Assembly: GCF_900537995.1 (NCBI RefSeq)
Contig: NZ_LR027880.1
Location: 4,195,501-4,259,500, forward strand
Length of the DNA: 64,000 nucleotides
Direction: 5' to 3'
Origin: Roseburia intestinalis L1-82
Lineage (GTDB): Bacteria; Bacillota; Clostridia; Lachnospirales; Lachnospiraceae
Shown here: piece after piece, positions 10,420 to 19,955 of the stretch
How positions within the stretch are numbered: the stretch's first letter is position 1
How the letters are laid out: the number at the start of each line of letters is the position of its first letter
The notes under the pieces: generated by a model
The model's database searches: none
What the model was told of the DNA's origin: nothing
The model's input: the letters and a program-made list of their open reading frames with translations, nothing else
Made by a program: the position numbers and the translations under genes

Positions 10420-11487
10420 ATGAAAAAAAATGTGCACACTGCAGGCAAAAGCAGAAAGCAGAAAAAAATCATGCTCCTTCTACTGGAGCTGCTGATCATC
10501 CTGCTCCTCGCCATTGCCCTTTTTATCACAACCAAATTATCAAAAATTGAAAAGAATAAGCTGGACATGAACGACGTTTCCATCAATGACGATCTCTCCG
10601 ATGAGACAAAAGAAGCGATGGCTCATTACAAAACGATCGCACTCTTCGGACTCGACAACCGTTCCAACGGCAGCCTCTCCAAAGGAAACAGCGACGTTAT
10701 CATGTTGGCAAACATCGATACGAAACAGCATACCATCAATCTGGTATCTGTTTACCGTGATTCTTATTTAGATACCGGAAACGGCACTTACCAGAAATGC
10801 AACGCAGCCTACGCAAAGGGCGGACCGGAACAGGCACTGTCCATGTTAAATACCAATCTTGATCTTGCAATCACCGACTATGTAACCGTCGACTTCAATG
10901 CGATCATTGAATGTGTCGACCTGTTAGGCGGTGTCGACATCACGATCACCGATGATGAGGCAAGTCTGATGATCGGTTATATGAAAGAATTAAATGAACT
11001 GACCGGACACAATTCCACACCACCTGCCTCCGGCGGAACTTACACCTTAGACGGCGTACAGGCATGCGCCTACGCACGAATCCGTTATGGCGGCGGTGAT
11101 GACTACCGCAGAACCGAACGCCAGCGTACTGTTTTGACCGCAATGATGCAGAAAGCGCAGAAATCCAACATTCTGACACTCAACAAACTGATCAACGCAG
11201 CTTTTGGGGACATTCAGACCAGTTTTTCCAACACGGATCTCCTTGCCCTTGCCACAAAAGTTTTCAGTTATGACATTGGAGATACAACCGGTTTTCCATA
11301 TGAAAAAACAACGCACAAATATGATAAGATCGGCGATGTTGTCATTCCGTGCGATCTTGCTTCTAACGTTACACAATTACATCAGTTTTTATTTAATGAT
11401 GAAAATTATACCCCATCTGCAACAGTTCTTTCAAACAGCCAGCAGATCATCTCTAATACAGGATATAAACAGGGAGACGGCCATTAA
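10420..11487 (+). CDS. LytR-CpsA-Psr (LCP) family cell-wall ligase
   Basis: 355 residues; GGAGG lies a few bases before the ATG. A basic N-terminus (KKNVHTAGKSRKQKK) precedes one membrane segment (about 18-40), placing the catalytic domain outside the membrane. The LCP domain spans about 70-270, with LFGLDNRSNGSLSKGNSDVI and VSVYRDSYL near its start and the Arg-rich segment YARIRYGGGDDYRRTERQR later, which matches the lipid-phosphate-binding arginines of the family. LCP enzymes transfer polyprenyl-linked glycopolymers such as teichoic acids or capsule to peptidoglycan. It is divergent from the two-component pair, which may regulate it. The stop codon lies in the loop of its own terminator. 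Confidence 0.92.
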   Translation: MKKNVHTAGKSRKQKKIMLLLLELLIILLLAIALFITTKLSKIEKNKLDMNDVSINDDLSDETKEAMAHYKTIALFGLDNRSNGSLSKGNSDVIMLANIDTKQHTINLVSVYRDSYLDTGNGTYQKCNAAYAKGGPEQALSMLNTNLDLAITDYVTVDFNAIIECVDLLGGVDITITDDEASLMIGYMKELNELTGHNSTPPASGGTYTLDGVQACAYARIRYGGGDDYRRTERQRTVLTAMMQKAQKSNILTLNKLINAAFGDIQTSFSNTDLLALATKVFSYDIGDTTGFPYEKTTHKYDKIGDVVIPCDLASNVTQLHQFLFNDENYTPSATVLSNSQQIISNTGYKQGDGH

Positions 11488-11504
11488 GGCTGTCTCCCTG
11501 TTTT
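11470..11504 (+). terminator. Terminator containing the LCP stop codon
   Basis: CAGGGAGACGGCC (11470-11482) pairs with GGCTGTCTCCCTG (11488-11500) around an ATTAA loop, followed by TTTT. The TAA stop at 11485-11487 is in the loop, so the last codons of the gene form the 5' arm. A convergent gene ends at 11510. Confidence 0.85.
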
Positions 11505-11509
11505 GTCAG

Positions 11510-11824
11510 TTAATTTCCCAGTTCATTTATTTTTTCCCTGATGGTGTCCATTTGTCCGGCCACATCCTGTATGGACTGCTCTATCTTTCTTTTCCGTCTT
11601 TTTACCAGCAGTCCCCATTGTAAAAACAATACTCCATCGATGATAAGATACAACACCGGCAGACTGATCCGTTTCCCTGCTACATACCCGATAAAGACAT
11701 ACAGGATCATTGGATTTATGACCGCAATGGAAATCATCGTTGTCAGGTCACTTCTGCGTCCCGTAAAAACATACAGGCTTTCCCATTTTTTGTGAAACTC
11801 TTTTTCCTCCGGCTTCTCTAACAT
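11510..11824 (-). CDS. Small membrane protein, unknown function
   Basis: 104 residues from the ATG at 11824 (AAAGGAG six bases upstream; a GTG directly before it is too close). Two hydrophobic segments are seen, MISIAVINPMILYVFIGYVA and LPVLYLIIDGVLFLQWGLLV, flanked by basic residues. The tail KRRKRKIEQSIQDVAGQM is a charged helix. I do not recognise a family. It follows the coiled-coil gene with a 12-base gap, on the same strand, so the two and the nucleotidase upstream probably form one transcript. Confidence 0.65.
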   Translation of the reverse strand: MLEKPEEKEFHKKWESLYVFTGRRSDLTTMISIAVINPMILYVFIGYVAGKRISLPVLYLIIDGVLFLQWGLLVKRRKRKIEQSIQDVAGQMDTIREKINELGN

Positions 11825-11836
11825 CACATTCTCCTT

Positions 11837-12616
11837 TTACTCTTTATGATGTCTGGAGAAGAAAGAATGTTTCTCCGGTTTCTTCTCGCCGGAAGCTTCC
11901 CCGCCCTCTTTCCAGTGGAAATATTCCGCATCCAGATTGACATTGACATTTACCTCTGCTTTTGGCGCAGCTTCCTCTGGCGTATCTTCGGGAATTTCTT
12001 CGGGCAGTTCATTTTCCGGCACGATTCCTGCCTTTTCAAAATATTCCTGGTTGATCTTAATCTCGGGTTTGATCGCTGAATAAGGAGATGGCTTCACCTC
12101 ACCCTTTTCCTTTGCTCTTTCCTTTTCAATCTCACGGTTACGATCCTCGATCAGATTCAGATATTTGTCCGTATCAGCAAGATTCTGCAGATGTCCTTTC
12201 AGGTCTGACTGGTCTCTCCTTACAACATCTTTTTCTTTCTGAAGTTTTTCATTGGCATCCTTATAAATCTCCTGCATGGCATCCGTTGCCCTCTGCATGA
12301 TTTCCTGTACATGCCGCAGTGCCTCATTGGTATACATAACAGACGCAGCATACACATCCTCCGCTTTCCCGCTGGCATCTTTTAAGATATCTTCTCCGAT
12401 TTTTGCCGCCTCACGTCTTGCACGCTCCTTGCCCCGCGTTGTCAGTTCATACTCATCCAGCATCGCGTAAATGGCCTTATTTAGCTCTGCAAGCAGCTCT
12501 AACATTCTTTTTTTATCAAGGATAATTTTACTGCCAATACTGTCATAAGCTTCACTGCCTGCAAGCAATATATGCATTTGTCTTAAAATTTCTTCCGTTT
12601 TGTCCTGCGCGCTCAT
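11837..12616 (-). CDS. Coiled-coil protein, unknown function
   Basis: 259 residues; AGGAG lies seven bases before the ATG. Residues about 20-175 are almost entirely charged helix (for example GKERARREAAKIGEDILKDA and EIYKDANEKLQKEKDVVRR), predicted as long coiled coil. The C-terminal third is acidic and Pro/Ala-rich and ends in HSFFSRHHKE. No signal peptide or membrane segment is seen. The coil resembles stalk or scaffold proteins such as DivIVA or AtpF-like coils only in composition, so no function is assigned. It starts two bases after the stop of the nucleotidase gene. Confidence 0.65.
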   Translation of the reverse strand: MSAQDKTEEILRQMHILLAGSEAYDSIGSKIILDKKRMLELLAELNKAIYAMLDEYELTTRGKERARREAAKIGEDILKDASGKAEDVYAASVMYTNEALRHVQEIMQRATDAMQEIYKDANEKLQKEKDVVRRDQSDLKGHLQNLADTDKYLNLIEDRNREIEKERAKEKGEVKPSPYSAIKPEIKINQEYFEKAGIVPENELPEEIPEDTPEEAAPKAEVNVNVNLDAEYFHWKEGGEASGEKKPEKHSFFSRHHKE

Positions 12617-12618
12617 GG

Positions 12619-14613
12619 TTATTCTCCTGCTTTACTTCCGCTGCGTCTTTTTCCTGTCTGATATTTTACTAATTTTAACACTAACCGTATCAGCAAAACA
12701 ACCAGTAAAATAGCGATCAATACTATTCCTGCGATCATGACGGCATATTTGTTCGGATTTTTTATTAATTTTATGAGATTGGCCGAATCATCTACCACTT
12801 TTCTTTCATGCAATCCGGCATAATATTGTGGAATATCCGCAATTCCATCTCCATTTTCATCCGGGAACGACTCCATATAATGTGCGATCGCCGTCCATGC
12901 CTTTAATTCCCCGCCATTATCTGTCAAAATCACATCTTCAAAATTTTCAATCGGTGTTCCGTCTGCCTTTTTCGGCACAACAGACAACAGTCCATACGAT
13001 GTTTTCGTCACCGCAGACAGCATCTGCCCACTGTAAAGATCTGCCACCACGCGATACAATTTATCGTCCTCTAACTCCCTGCGATTGCCATCTGCATCCA
13101 GCAGATACACGTCGGTAACACGGTTTAAGATCATACGGTGCGGATTATAAGTAAACTGCAGGCCGTACATATACAAACGTGCGGATGTCATCAGATCCGA
13201 CACGGATGCGTCGATCTCTGCCACGGTTTTTAACTCTTTTCCTGTCAGATATGCCTCGATCAGCGGATAACCCGGCACACCGTCTGCACCGATTCCAAGT
13301 GAAAATGAATTGAAAACATCTTCTACTGTAATATTTCCCTTTGTGTAGGTGTCACGGATCGTTCCACTCGGCGCGATTGCCACATCCACGGGAGTGCCAT
13401 TATAATCCGTACTGTTTGTGACCGCATAAGCATAGGCATCTGCGATGAGATCCCCCAGATTATGCTCGGTATGGATGTTGTAGAGATCCTCCAGGCTGTC
13501 AAATGCTACATCATTTTCCGCAAGTACCTGTTCTCTCGTAAACCCAAACTGTGCCAGATAATCGGTATCCACCGTCGCCATAAAAGAATTGATTTCTTCC
13601 TGTGTAGCAGCATTCTCTGCAATGTCCGTCTCGATTGAAGTAAGTTTATATTCTTTCATGTTCCATCGGCCATCATCCTTTTGTTCTAAGGATAAGGAAC
13701 CTAAATACTTGCCGTACTCACCTGCGGAAACGATATAAGTATCCCCATGCACAATCGGCTCATCCAGTTTCGTATGCGTATGTGCGCTGACGATCACATC
13801 CAGATCCGGCACTTTTTTCGCAAGAATCTCATCTTCTGACTTTGACTCATCCTCTGAAGTTCCACTATGGGAAAGACAGACGATAATATCCGCATCTTCG
13901 TTTTTCTTAATTTCAGCTACGGTCTTTTTTACTGCTTCCACCGGATCCGTAAACTGCAGTTCGCAGGTCGGTGCACATGCCAGTGCATCTTTTCCGAATA
14001 CGCCAAGCAGTGCCACCCGGACATCGCCCTTTTGCACCATCACATAATCTTTCACACCGTATTCCGTAAATGCATCACGGATCTGCTGCTGTCCTTCTGA
14101 GAATCCCTGCTGTTCCATGGCATCCCAGTTGATATTACAGACAAGAAGCTCCGGCACGGTATCTCCGCTTTCCGCCGCGGTTTCAAGCATCTTAGCAAGC
14201 CCCTTTGAACGATAATCAAATTCATGGTTGCCAAGTGTTGTCGCCTCACAGCCCAGTGCCCCTAACATCCGAATCTCTGCCGCCTGTGTCTCAAAAACGG
14301 TCTGCACCAGCGTTCCCATGGAAAAATCTCCGCCATCCACCACCAGTGTATCCGGGTCTTTTTCTTTCTGTTCATCGATCAGTGTCTTAATCCTTGCAAA
14401 CCCGCCGATCATTTCCTGTTTTTCATCTACTACCGTTGAAAAGCTGTTCAGATGAGAATGTGTGTCATGCACGAACATGATATCTATTGTTTTCAAGTCC
14501 GTCTGGTCTGCCGCCTTCACACTGCCGGATAGCCCCGTCATTCCCAAAACCAGAACAAAAACAAGGACTGCAGCCAGTTCCATTTTCCAATTTTTAATCT
14601 TTTCCCGTAACAT
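12619..14613 (-). CDS. Membrane-anchored 5'-nucleotidase / metallophosphatase (UshA-like)
   Basis: 664 residues. The N-terminal signal sequence (MELAAVLVFVLVLGMTGLSG, likely cleaved near VKAAD) is followed by the calcineurin-type metallophosphatase domain: FVHDTHSHLN, VVDGGDFSMGT, TTLGNHEFDYRSKG and the later IVSAHTHTKLDE. The 5'-nucleotidase C-terminal domain spans about 330-590, with AIAPSGTIRDTYTKGNITVEDV. A single hydrophobic helix near residues 630-655 followed by KLVKYQTGKRR anchors it to the membrane. It should dephosphorylate nucleotides outside the cell for salvage. This is one of three nucleotidase-type genes within 13 kb, with those at 18465 and 24920. Confidence 0.9.
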   Translation of the reverse strand: MLREKIKNWKMELAAVLVFVLVLGMTGLSGSVKAADQTDLKTIDIMFVHDTHSHLNSFSTVVDEKQEMIGGFARIKTLIDEQKEKDPDTLVVDGGDFSMGTLVQTVFETQAAEIRMLGALGCEATTLGNHEFDYRSKGLAKMLETAAESGDTVPELLVCNINWDAMEQQGFSEGQQQIRDAFTEYGVKDYVMVQKGDVRVALLGVFGKDALACAPTCELQFTDPVEAVKKTVAEIKKNEDADIIVCLSHSGTSEDESKSEDEILAKKVPDLDVIVSAHTHTKLDEPIVHGDTYIVSAGEYGKYLGSLSLEQKDDGRWNMKEYKLTSIETDIAENAATQEEINSFMATVDTDYLAQFGFTREQVLAENDVAFDSLEDLYNIHTEHNLGDLIADAYAYAVTNSTDYNGTPVDVAIAPSGTIRDTYTKGNITVEDVFNSFSLGIGADGVPGYPLIEAYLTGKELKTVAEIDASVSDLMTSARLYMYGLQFTYNPHRMILNRVTDVYLLDADGNRRELEDDKLYRVVADLYSGQMLSAVTKTSYGLLSVVPKKADGTPIENFEDVILTDNGGELKAWTAIAHYMESFPDENGDGIADIPQYYAGLHERKVVDDSANLIKLIKNPNKYAVMIAGIVLIAILLVVLLIRLVLKLVKYQTGKRRSGSKAGE

Positions 14614-14741
14614 ATAAGTCTCCCTGTTTTACAAAGCATAATTTTACTTATATTTTACTTGAACTTTTAAAATTAGTAAATGGTGGTGCAGTCCTAATTT
14701 TCACTTTATCCAAAATATTTTTTACAATAGATTGATCCTGT

Positions 14742-16142
14742 CTATGCAACCGTAAATTTCTTTGTGTCCTTCCGCAGCATCAAAGATGCTTCCTGCGTCT
14801 GTTTCATCAGTACACGCATATCTTCTGCCTGTCTGTCAACATTGGTAACACGCTCTGCAATGCTTCCGGTACTTGCCGCACCATCATTCGCAGCTTTCGT
14901 TACCTCCTGTATATTTGCAACCACTCCGCTGACTGAAGCTAAAAGCTGTTCGGATGCCGCACTGAAATCCGTTACAAGTTCTTCAACATAGTTTGCATCT
15001 TCATTATAATTATCTGCCATTTTTTCAAAATCATCAAAACTCTCCGTAACGTCTCCTCCCACAAACTCTAACAGACGTTTTGCATCTGTGGTCAGTCTTG
15101 CAACTGCTGTCTGGACACGCTCTGTCACTTCCTGGATATTCCCGACCGTGCTCGCCGACTGCTCCGCAAGATTACGGATCTCATCTGCAACAACTGCAAA
15201 TCCTTTTCCCGCCTCTCCGGCTCTTGCGGCTTCAATTGATGCATTCAAAGCCAGCAGATTTGTCTGCGAAGTGATTCCCATGATGGACTCCGCAAGAACA
15301 CCGATCTGCTCCACGACTTTTGCATTTTCCAGTGCTTCCAATAAGCTCTCATTGATTTCCCCATGCACTTTCCTGATATTTGCACGGCTTGCACTGATTT
15401 TTTGTTTCGTATCAGCCGCTCTGGTATGGATCTCATCAACTTTTCCGTTTCCCTCCTGCGCATGCTCTGCAATTCCTTTTGCAGCTTCCTCAATCTCTCC
15501 GGACATCGTATTCACTTCCTGTGCAGCTGCTGCGGTCTCCTGATTTCCGGCTGCAAGTTCCTGCGTGATACCGGATACACTGTCGATCTCGTCCGCAAGT
15601 TTTGCCAGTGCCGTCTCTGCTGTTCCAACCGTTTCATCCAATGTATCCGCTTCGCGCTGTACATAGCCGATCAGATGTCTCATATTGTGATGAATGTCAC
15701 GGATGCTGCGTGCAAGAATACCGATCTCATCTTCACGTTTCAGGTATTTTTCCTCCACACGCTGCGTAAAATCGCCCTGTCCCATTTTTTTGGCAAACAG
15801 CGCAGATCTTTTGACGCCCGATGTAATGTCGAATGTAAGATACAGTACCCATATATCCGTGAGTATACACATAATAACCATAAAATAGAAAAACTGATCC
15901 TGTTTTGCTTTCTTTTCCTGCTGCATTTTCTGCAATATCGGCTGCAGTTCCTGTTGTATTTCTTCCTGGGAATATTCCGGATGTTCCTCACTTACATATT
16001 CTTCCATGCTGGCGATCGCATCATTACGGATAGCACCCATATTTTTAGCTCCGACAACTACTCCATATAATCCGATTATTAAAATCTCAATAATCAGAAT
16101 CGTCATTTTTACCTTTAATGATACTTTTCCACTTAGGGTCAC
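14742..16142 (-). CDS. Methyl-accepting chemotaxis protein
   Basis: 466 residues from a GTG at 16142, with GGGAGG eight bases upstream. Two membrane segments (about 13-32 and 86-106) bracket a short, Glu/Gln-rich extracellular loop of roughly 50 residues, too small for a standard Cache domain. A HAMP-like region with [18 protein letters not shown] follows, then the signalling domain, with the highly conserved hairpin tip [19 protein letters not shown] and [19 protein letters not shown]. It transmits signals to CheA/CheW. No other chemotaxis genes are near, so it is an orphan receptor. The short sensor loop suggests it senses membrane state or works through a partner; that is inference. Confidence 0.93.
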   Translation of the reverse strand: MTLSGKVSLKVKMTILIIEILIIGLYGVVVGAKNMGAIRNDAIASMEEYVSEEHPEYSQEEIQQELQPILQKMQQEKKAKQDQFFYFMVIMCILTDIWVLYLTFDITSGVKRSALFAKKMGQGDFTQRVEEKYLKREDEIGILARSIRDIHHNMRHLIGYVQREADTLDETVGTAETALAKLADEIDSVSGITQELAAGNQETAAAAQEVNTMSGEIEEAAKGIAEHAQEGNGKVDEIHTRAADTKQKISASRANIRKVHGEINESLLEALENAKVVEQIGVLAESIMGITSQTNLLALNASIEAARAGEAGKGFAVVADEIRNLAEQSASTVGNIQEVTERVQTAVARLTTDAKRLLEFVGGDVTESFDDFEKMADNYNEDANYVEELVTDFSAASEQLLASVSGVVANIQEVTKAANDGAASTGSIAERVTNVDRQAEDMRVLMKQTQEASLMLRKDTKKFTVA

Positions 16143-16291
16143 ATCAATATCCTCCCTTGTTCTTTCTGATTTATTCTCATAAACGGTCCTATATTGGTTT
16201 CATTCTACTATCATTTAATTTTGATTGCAATATACATCTTTGACAATTTATCAGGCTTTTGTTTCCTGTCTGGTGTATTCCAGTCATGAAT

Positions 16292-16330
16292 TTTTAAATT
16301 CATAGGACGTAATTTCCTATGAATTTAAAA
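16292..16330 (-). terminator. AT-rich 16-bp perfect hairpin between thrS and mcp
   Basis: TTTTAAATTCATAGGA (16292-16307) pairs perfectly with TCCTATGAATTTAAAA (16315-16330). On the minus strand the 5' side overlaps a T-run that also follows a small hairpin (CGGCAggataTGCCG, about 16335-16350) after thrS. Likely the end of the thrS transcript. It could also act on mcp, whose start is 150 bases downstream. Confidence 0.55.
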
Positions 16331-16376
16331 AAATACGGCATATCCTGCCGGACACACCGCATTTTCATATTTCTGT

Positions 16377-18152
16377 TTATTTTAATGCTGCAGGATTGAT
16401 CTTCTTTGTGCGGATATCCTCTTTTAACAGTGCAAGGAAATCTTCCCTGGAAACTGTGGTGGAATTCTGCTCTCCATGCAGTCTGTAACTTACGGTTCCG
16501 TCAGCTGCTTCGTTCTTACCAAGTACTAACAGATACGGCACTTTCTCCATCTGTGCTTCACGGATACGGTAGCCGAGTTTCTCGTTTCTCTCATCGATCT
16601 CAACACGGATTCCGTTATCATCGAGATATTTGTATAAGTCATGTGAGTATGCGTTAAGTTCCTCATCCTCATTTTTTACCGGAAGGATCTTAGCCTGAAC
16701 CGGAGCTAACCATAACGGCAGGTTTCCTTTTGTCTCCTCTAAAATATATGCCATGAAACGGTCGAGGGAACCAAGGATCGCTCTGTGTAAAACGACCGGC
16801 GTTTTCTTTGTTCCGTCACTGTCAATATAGGACAGATTGAATTTTGCCGGCAGACAGAAGTCTAACTGGCAGGTGGAAAGTGTATACTCATTACCGATCG
16901 CCGGTTTTACGTTTACATCCAGTTTCGGTCCGTAGAAAGCAGCCTCACCGATCTCCTCTGTATACTCAATACCGATATCATCAAGTACTTTGCGGAGTGC
17001 GTTCTCTGCGTTGTTCCACATCTCATCATCATCATGATATTTTACTTTATCTTCCGGATCTCTTAGGGAGAGTACACAGCGGTAATCTGTGATATTGAAA
17101 TCTTTGTAAGTATCAAAGATCAGCTCAACCACTTTTGCAAACTCTGATTCGATCTGCTCCGGTGTTACAAATAAATGTGCATCATTCTGGCAGAAATGTC
17201 TTCCTCTCTCGATACCCTTTAAAGTACCACTTGCCTCAAAACGGAAGTCGTGTGCGATCTCACCGATACGGATCGGAAGATCTTTATAGGAATGCATTCT
17301 GTTTGCGTAGATCATCATGTGATGCGGGCAGTTCATCGGACGGAGTACGAAAGACTCTCCCTCAACTTCCATTGCCGGGAACATGTTCTCTTTGTAGTGA
17401 TCCCAGTGACCGGAAGTCTTGTACAGATTTACCGTACCGACACAAGGTGTCATAACATGCAGATAACCAAGTTTGCGCTCTTTTGCTTTGATATAATTTT
17501 CAAGCTCCTGCCATACGGTATATCCCTTTGGAAGAAACATCGGAAGTCCACGTCCAACCAGATCATCGGACATGAACAGGTGCATCTCTTTGCCGATCTT
17601 TCTGTGGTCACGGTCTTTCGCTTCCTCTAAGAGTTTTAAATGCTCCTCTAACTCTTCTGCGGTCGGGAAACATACACCGTAGATACGCTGCATTACATGA
17701 TTATTTGCATCACCTTTCCAGTAAACACCGGAATATTTGATCAGTTTAAAGTTTTTACATAATTTAGTATTGTCAACATGCGGTCCACGGCAGAGATCCG
17801 TGAAATCGCCCTGATCGTATACGGAAATATTTCCATCCTCTAAACCATCGATTAGGTCAAGTTTGTACTCATCATCTTTAAAAAGCTCTAACGCTTCTGC
17901 TTTTGAGATCTCACGTCTGTAAATCTTTTTACCTTCTTTGCAGACTTTTTTCATCTCTTTTTCGATCGCTGCGATCACATCATCATTGACAGCAGTATCG
18001 CCAAGATCGATATCATAATAAAATCCTTCTTTTACAACAGGTCCTACCCAGAACTTTGCGTTCGGATATAAGTGTTTTACTGCCTGTGCCATCACATGTG
18101 CACAGGAATGGTTGAGCGTATTCAGTCTCTCGTCTTCTTTAAAATCTACCAT
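16377..18152 (-). CDS. thrS: Threonine-tRNA ligase without TGS domain
   Basis: 591 residues, preceded by AAAAGGAGATTAATC directly before the ATG. It starts with the N2 editing-like domain: HSCAHVMAQAV near residue 15 and later CRGPHV carry the HxxxH and C/H residues for clearing Ser-tRNA(Thr). Class II catalytic motifs follow: PMNCPHHMMIY, FRFEASGTLKGIERGRHF and QDAHLF, then LHRAILGSLDRFMAYILE, and the anticodon-binding domain at the C-terminus. The usual N-terminal TGS domain of about 60 residues is absent; full-length ThrRS is about 640 residues. Because the T-box and ribosome site adjoin this ATG, the short form is genuine. Transcription is controlled by the T-box upstream. Confidence 0.95.
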   Translation of the reverse strand: MVDFKEDERLNTLNHSCAHVMAQAVKHLYPNAKFWVGPVVKEGFYYDIDLGDTAVNDDVIAAIEKEMKKVCKEGKKIYRREISKAEALELFKDDEYKLDLIDGLEDGNISVYDQGDFTDLCRGPHVDNTKLCKNFKLIKYSGVYWKGDANNHVMQRIYGVCFPTAEELEEHLKLLEEAKDRDHRKIGKEMHLFMSDDLVGRGLPMFLPKGYTVWQELENYIKAKERKLGYLHVMTPCVGTVNLYKTSGHWDHYKENMFPAMEVEGESFVLRPMNCPHHMMIYANRMHSYKDLPIRIGEIAHDFRFEASGTLKGIERGRHFCQNDAHLFVTPEQIESEFAKVVELIFDTYKDFNITDYRCVLSLRDPEDKVKYHDDDEMWNNAENALRKVLDDIGIEYTEEIGEAAFYGPKLDVNVKPAIGNEYTLSTCQLDFCLPAKFNLSYIDSDGTKKTPVVLHRAILGSLDRFMAYILEETKGNLPLWLAPVQAKILPVKNEDEELNAYSHDLYKYLDDNGIRVEIDERNEKLGYRIREAQMEKVPYLLVLGKNEAADGTVSYRLHGEQNSTTVSREDFLALLKEDIRTKKINPAALK

Positions 18153-18175
18153 GATTAATCTCCTTTTCCTAAACT

Positions 18176-18420
18176 AAAAAGTCCCTTATACAGACAACTT
18201 ATCTGTATAAGGGACGAATAAACATTTTTATCCGCGGTTCCACCCCGTTTATTTCCATGTGGAAAATCACTCATTTTGATGATAACGGAATCACCGGACC
18301 GGATTAGGGCCGCTCAGAGATGGTCTTCCTGAAGTTCCATTTTAAGATACTCACACCAAAATGTATCTCTCTCTTTAAAATTTCCGATCAGTACTCTTCT
18401 CTTCAATGCGTTTCTTTGAT
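18176..18420 (-). promoter_or_regulatory. T-box riboswitch (tRNA-Thr sensing) of thrS
   Basis: On the minus strand the leader holds the T-box core GGGTGGAACCGCGG (18232-18245). It is followed by a strong terminator stem GTCCCTTATACAGA / TCTGTATAAGGGAC (18181-18215) and TTTTT. Further upstream is a Stem I region whose base pairs AGAGA with TCTCT. The codon ACC (18322-18324, minus) sits just before that 3' strand, in the specifier position, and reads Thr. Uncharged tRNA-Thr should favour antitermination and raise thrS expression. The 312 bases between thrS and the next gene are almost all this leader. Confidence 0.92.
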
Positions 18421-18464
18421 TTTATTTCATAGAATGCATTCTGTCAAGTTTATTCTTTCGTACA

Positions 18465-19952
18465 TCACACCTCAATATATGGATATTCGTGGAAATAATC
18501 CATGATCAGTTCCACCATCTCCACATTGATTTCTTTGACCAGCGGACATTCTGTGTAAACATCATATCCACCAGCACCGCTGTAACGGTAATTATTCAGG
18601 CATAATGTAAATTTATCTTCATCTAAAACCGGCCTTCCGTCTCTTGAAAGCCCCACGATCCTGCTTCCGACCGGGTTTTTTGGATTGATTTCAAAATCCA
18701 CACCCATATAATAGTCATAATTATAATGTTCCACCTTTGGAACCAGGAAGCTGTCGGAAACACAGACATTTCCTTCGTTATCATATGCAAAGTATTCTGC
18801 ACTGCGCTCCATTACTGTCTTTAGCTGTGCACCCGTGATCTCACAGACCACAAGTGTATTCGGATATGGATAAGTGGCTATGATATCGCGTGTGCTCACT
18901 TCACTGCGGAAACCTGCGATTTCATTTGCCAGACCGACGGACGATAACATTGCTCCCGAAAAATGAAGCTGGATACGGTTTAAAAAATCGGCGATCGGTG
19001 AGCCATACAATGCCATTTTTACCTTTTCTTCCGGCATGATTGCACGGCTCAAATGACCAATTGGCTGATTAAGCCATGCTTGCACGGAATTTTCCGTAGA
19101 ACGGTATTTATCTGCAAGCCCAGCCCCCTTTGTGGGATCTGACTGCCGCAATTCGGACCTGATGCTCTTTTTATCCTCTGTCACGGTGACCTCCAGATAC
19201 TGATATTCTTTTGCATTATCACATGGCTGTACTGTATAAGTTCCAAACAGCTCTCTTCCATGCACAGACATATGCTGATGTCCGGTCAGTAAGATATCAA
19301 AATCCAGTTCCTTACAGATCCTGTAACCCACATTTTCAGTCGTCTTAGAAAGCACCGCTCCGCTTTCTAAATCACACTCAAAACCTCCGTGATAGATGCA
19401 GATCGTAAGATCTGTCTGCTCTTTCATCTGGGCAAGTGCCCTCTTCGCTGCCTCAAAAGGATCTGTAATATGGATTCCTTTTAAGTTTTCTTCTTTTTCC
19501 CAGATGTTTACATAATCCGTTACAATACCAGCGATACCGATGCGCAATCCGTTTTTCATCGTATGAAGTTTCCATGGAAACAGGGTGTTTCCTTCCTCAT
19601 CCATGATATTCTGGCACACACATACACCGTTATTTCTATTGCGATATGCCGCCTGATAATCTAGTCCGTAATTAAAGTCATGATTGCCAAGTGTATAATA
19701 ATCGTATCCGCAGTCGTTCATAATATCTGCGATCACTTCCGGAGAGTTTGCAACCTGACGGCAGTAATAAGCAAAGGCGGAGCCTTGTAAAATATCTCCG
19801 CCATCTATGATGAGTGTCTCATCATCCTTGTTAAAATCTGCCGCACAGCCGAACAAACCGACATTTTTTTCTGTCATATCCCCATAGGTCGTCGGGTAAA
19901 AATAACCGTGCACATCGGAGGTAAAATAGATTTTTAATTTTCTCTGCTGCAT
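18465..19952 (-). CDS. Cytoplasmic 5'-nucleotidase / cyclic phosphodiesterase family enzyme
   Basis: 495 residues with no signal peptide. Metallophosphatase motifs are in order: YFTSDVHGYFYPTTYGD, LIIDGGDILQGSAFAYY, YYTLGNHDFNYGLDYQAAYR, CIYHGGFE and LLTGHQHMSVHGR, covering the two-metal site. The 5'-nucleotidase C-terminal domain follows (about 300-490), ending in LCLNNYRYSGAGGYDVY, the substrate-stacking region. Relatives such as UshA or YhcR are exported, so the missing signal peptide points to a cytoplasmic role. It is the last gene of the phn-type operon, three bases after phnE. That suggests it acts on the imported compound, possibly a phosphoester or nucleotide. Confidence 0.88.
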   Translation of the reverse strand: MQQRKLKIYFTSDVHGYFYPTTYGDMTEKNVGLFGCAADFNKDDETLIIDGGDILQGSAFAYYCRQVANSPEVIADIMNDCGYDYYTLGNHDFNYGLDYQAAYRNRNNGVCVCQNIMDEEGNTLFPWKLHTMKNGLRIGIAGIVTDYVNIWEKEENLKGIHITDPFEAAKRALAQMKEQTDLTICIYHGGFECDLESGAVLSKTTENVGYRICKELDFDILLTGHQHMSVHGRELFGTYTVQPCDNAKEYQYLEVTVTEDKKSIRSELRQSDPTKGAGLADKYRSTENSVQAWLNQPIGHLSRAIMPEEKVKMALYGSPIADFLNRIQLHFSGAMLSSVGLANEIAGFRSEVSTRDIIATYPYPNTLVVCEITGAQLKTVMERSAEYFAYDNEGNVCVSDSFLVPKVEHYNYDYYMGVDFEINPKNPVGSRIVGLSRDGRPVLDEDKFTLCLNNYRYSGAGGYDVYTECPLVKEINVEMVELIMDYFHEYPYIEV

Positions 19953-19955
19953 CTT

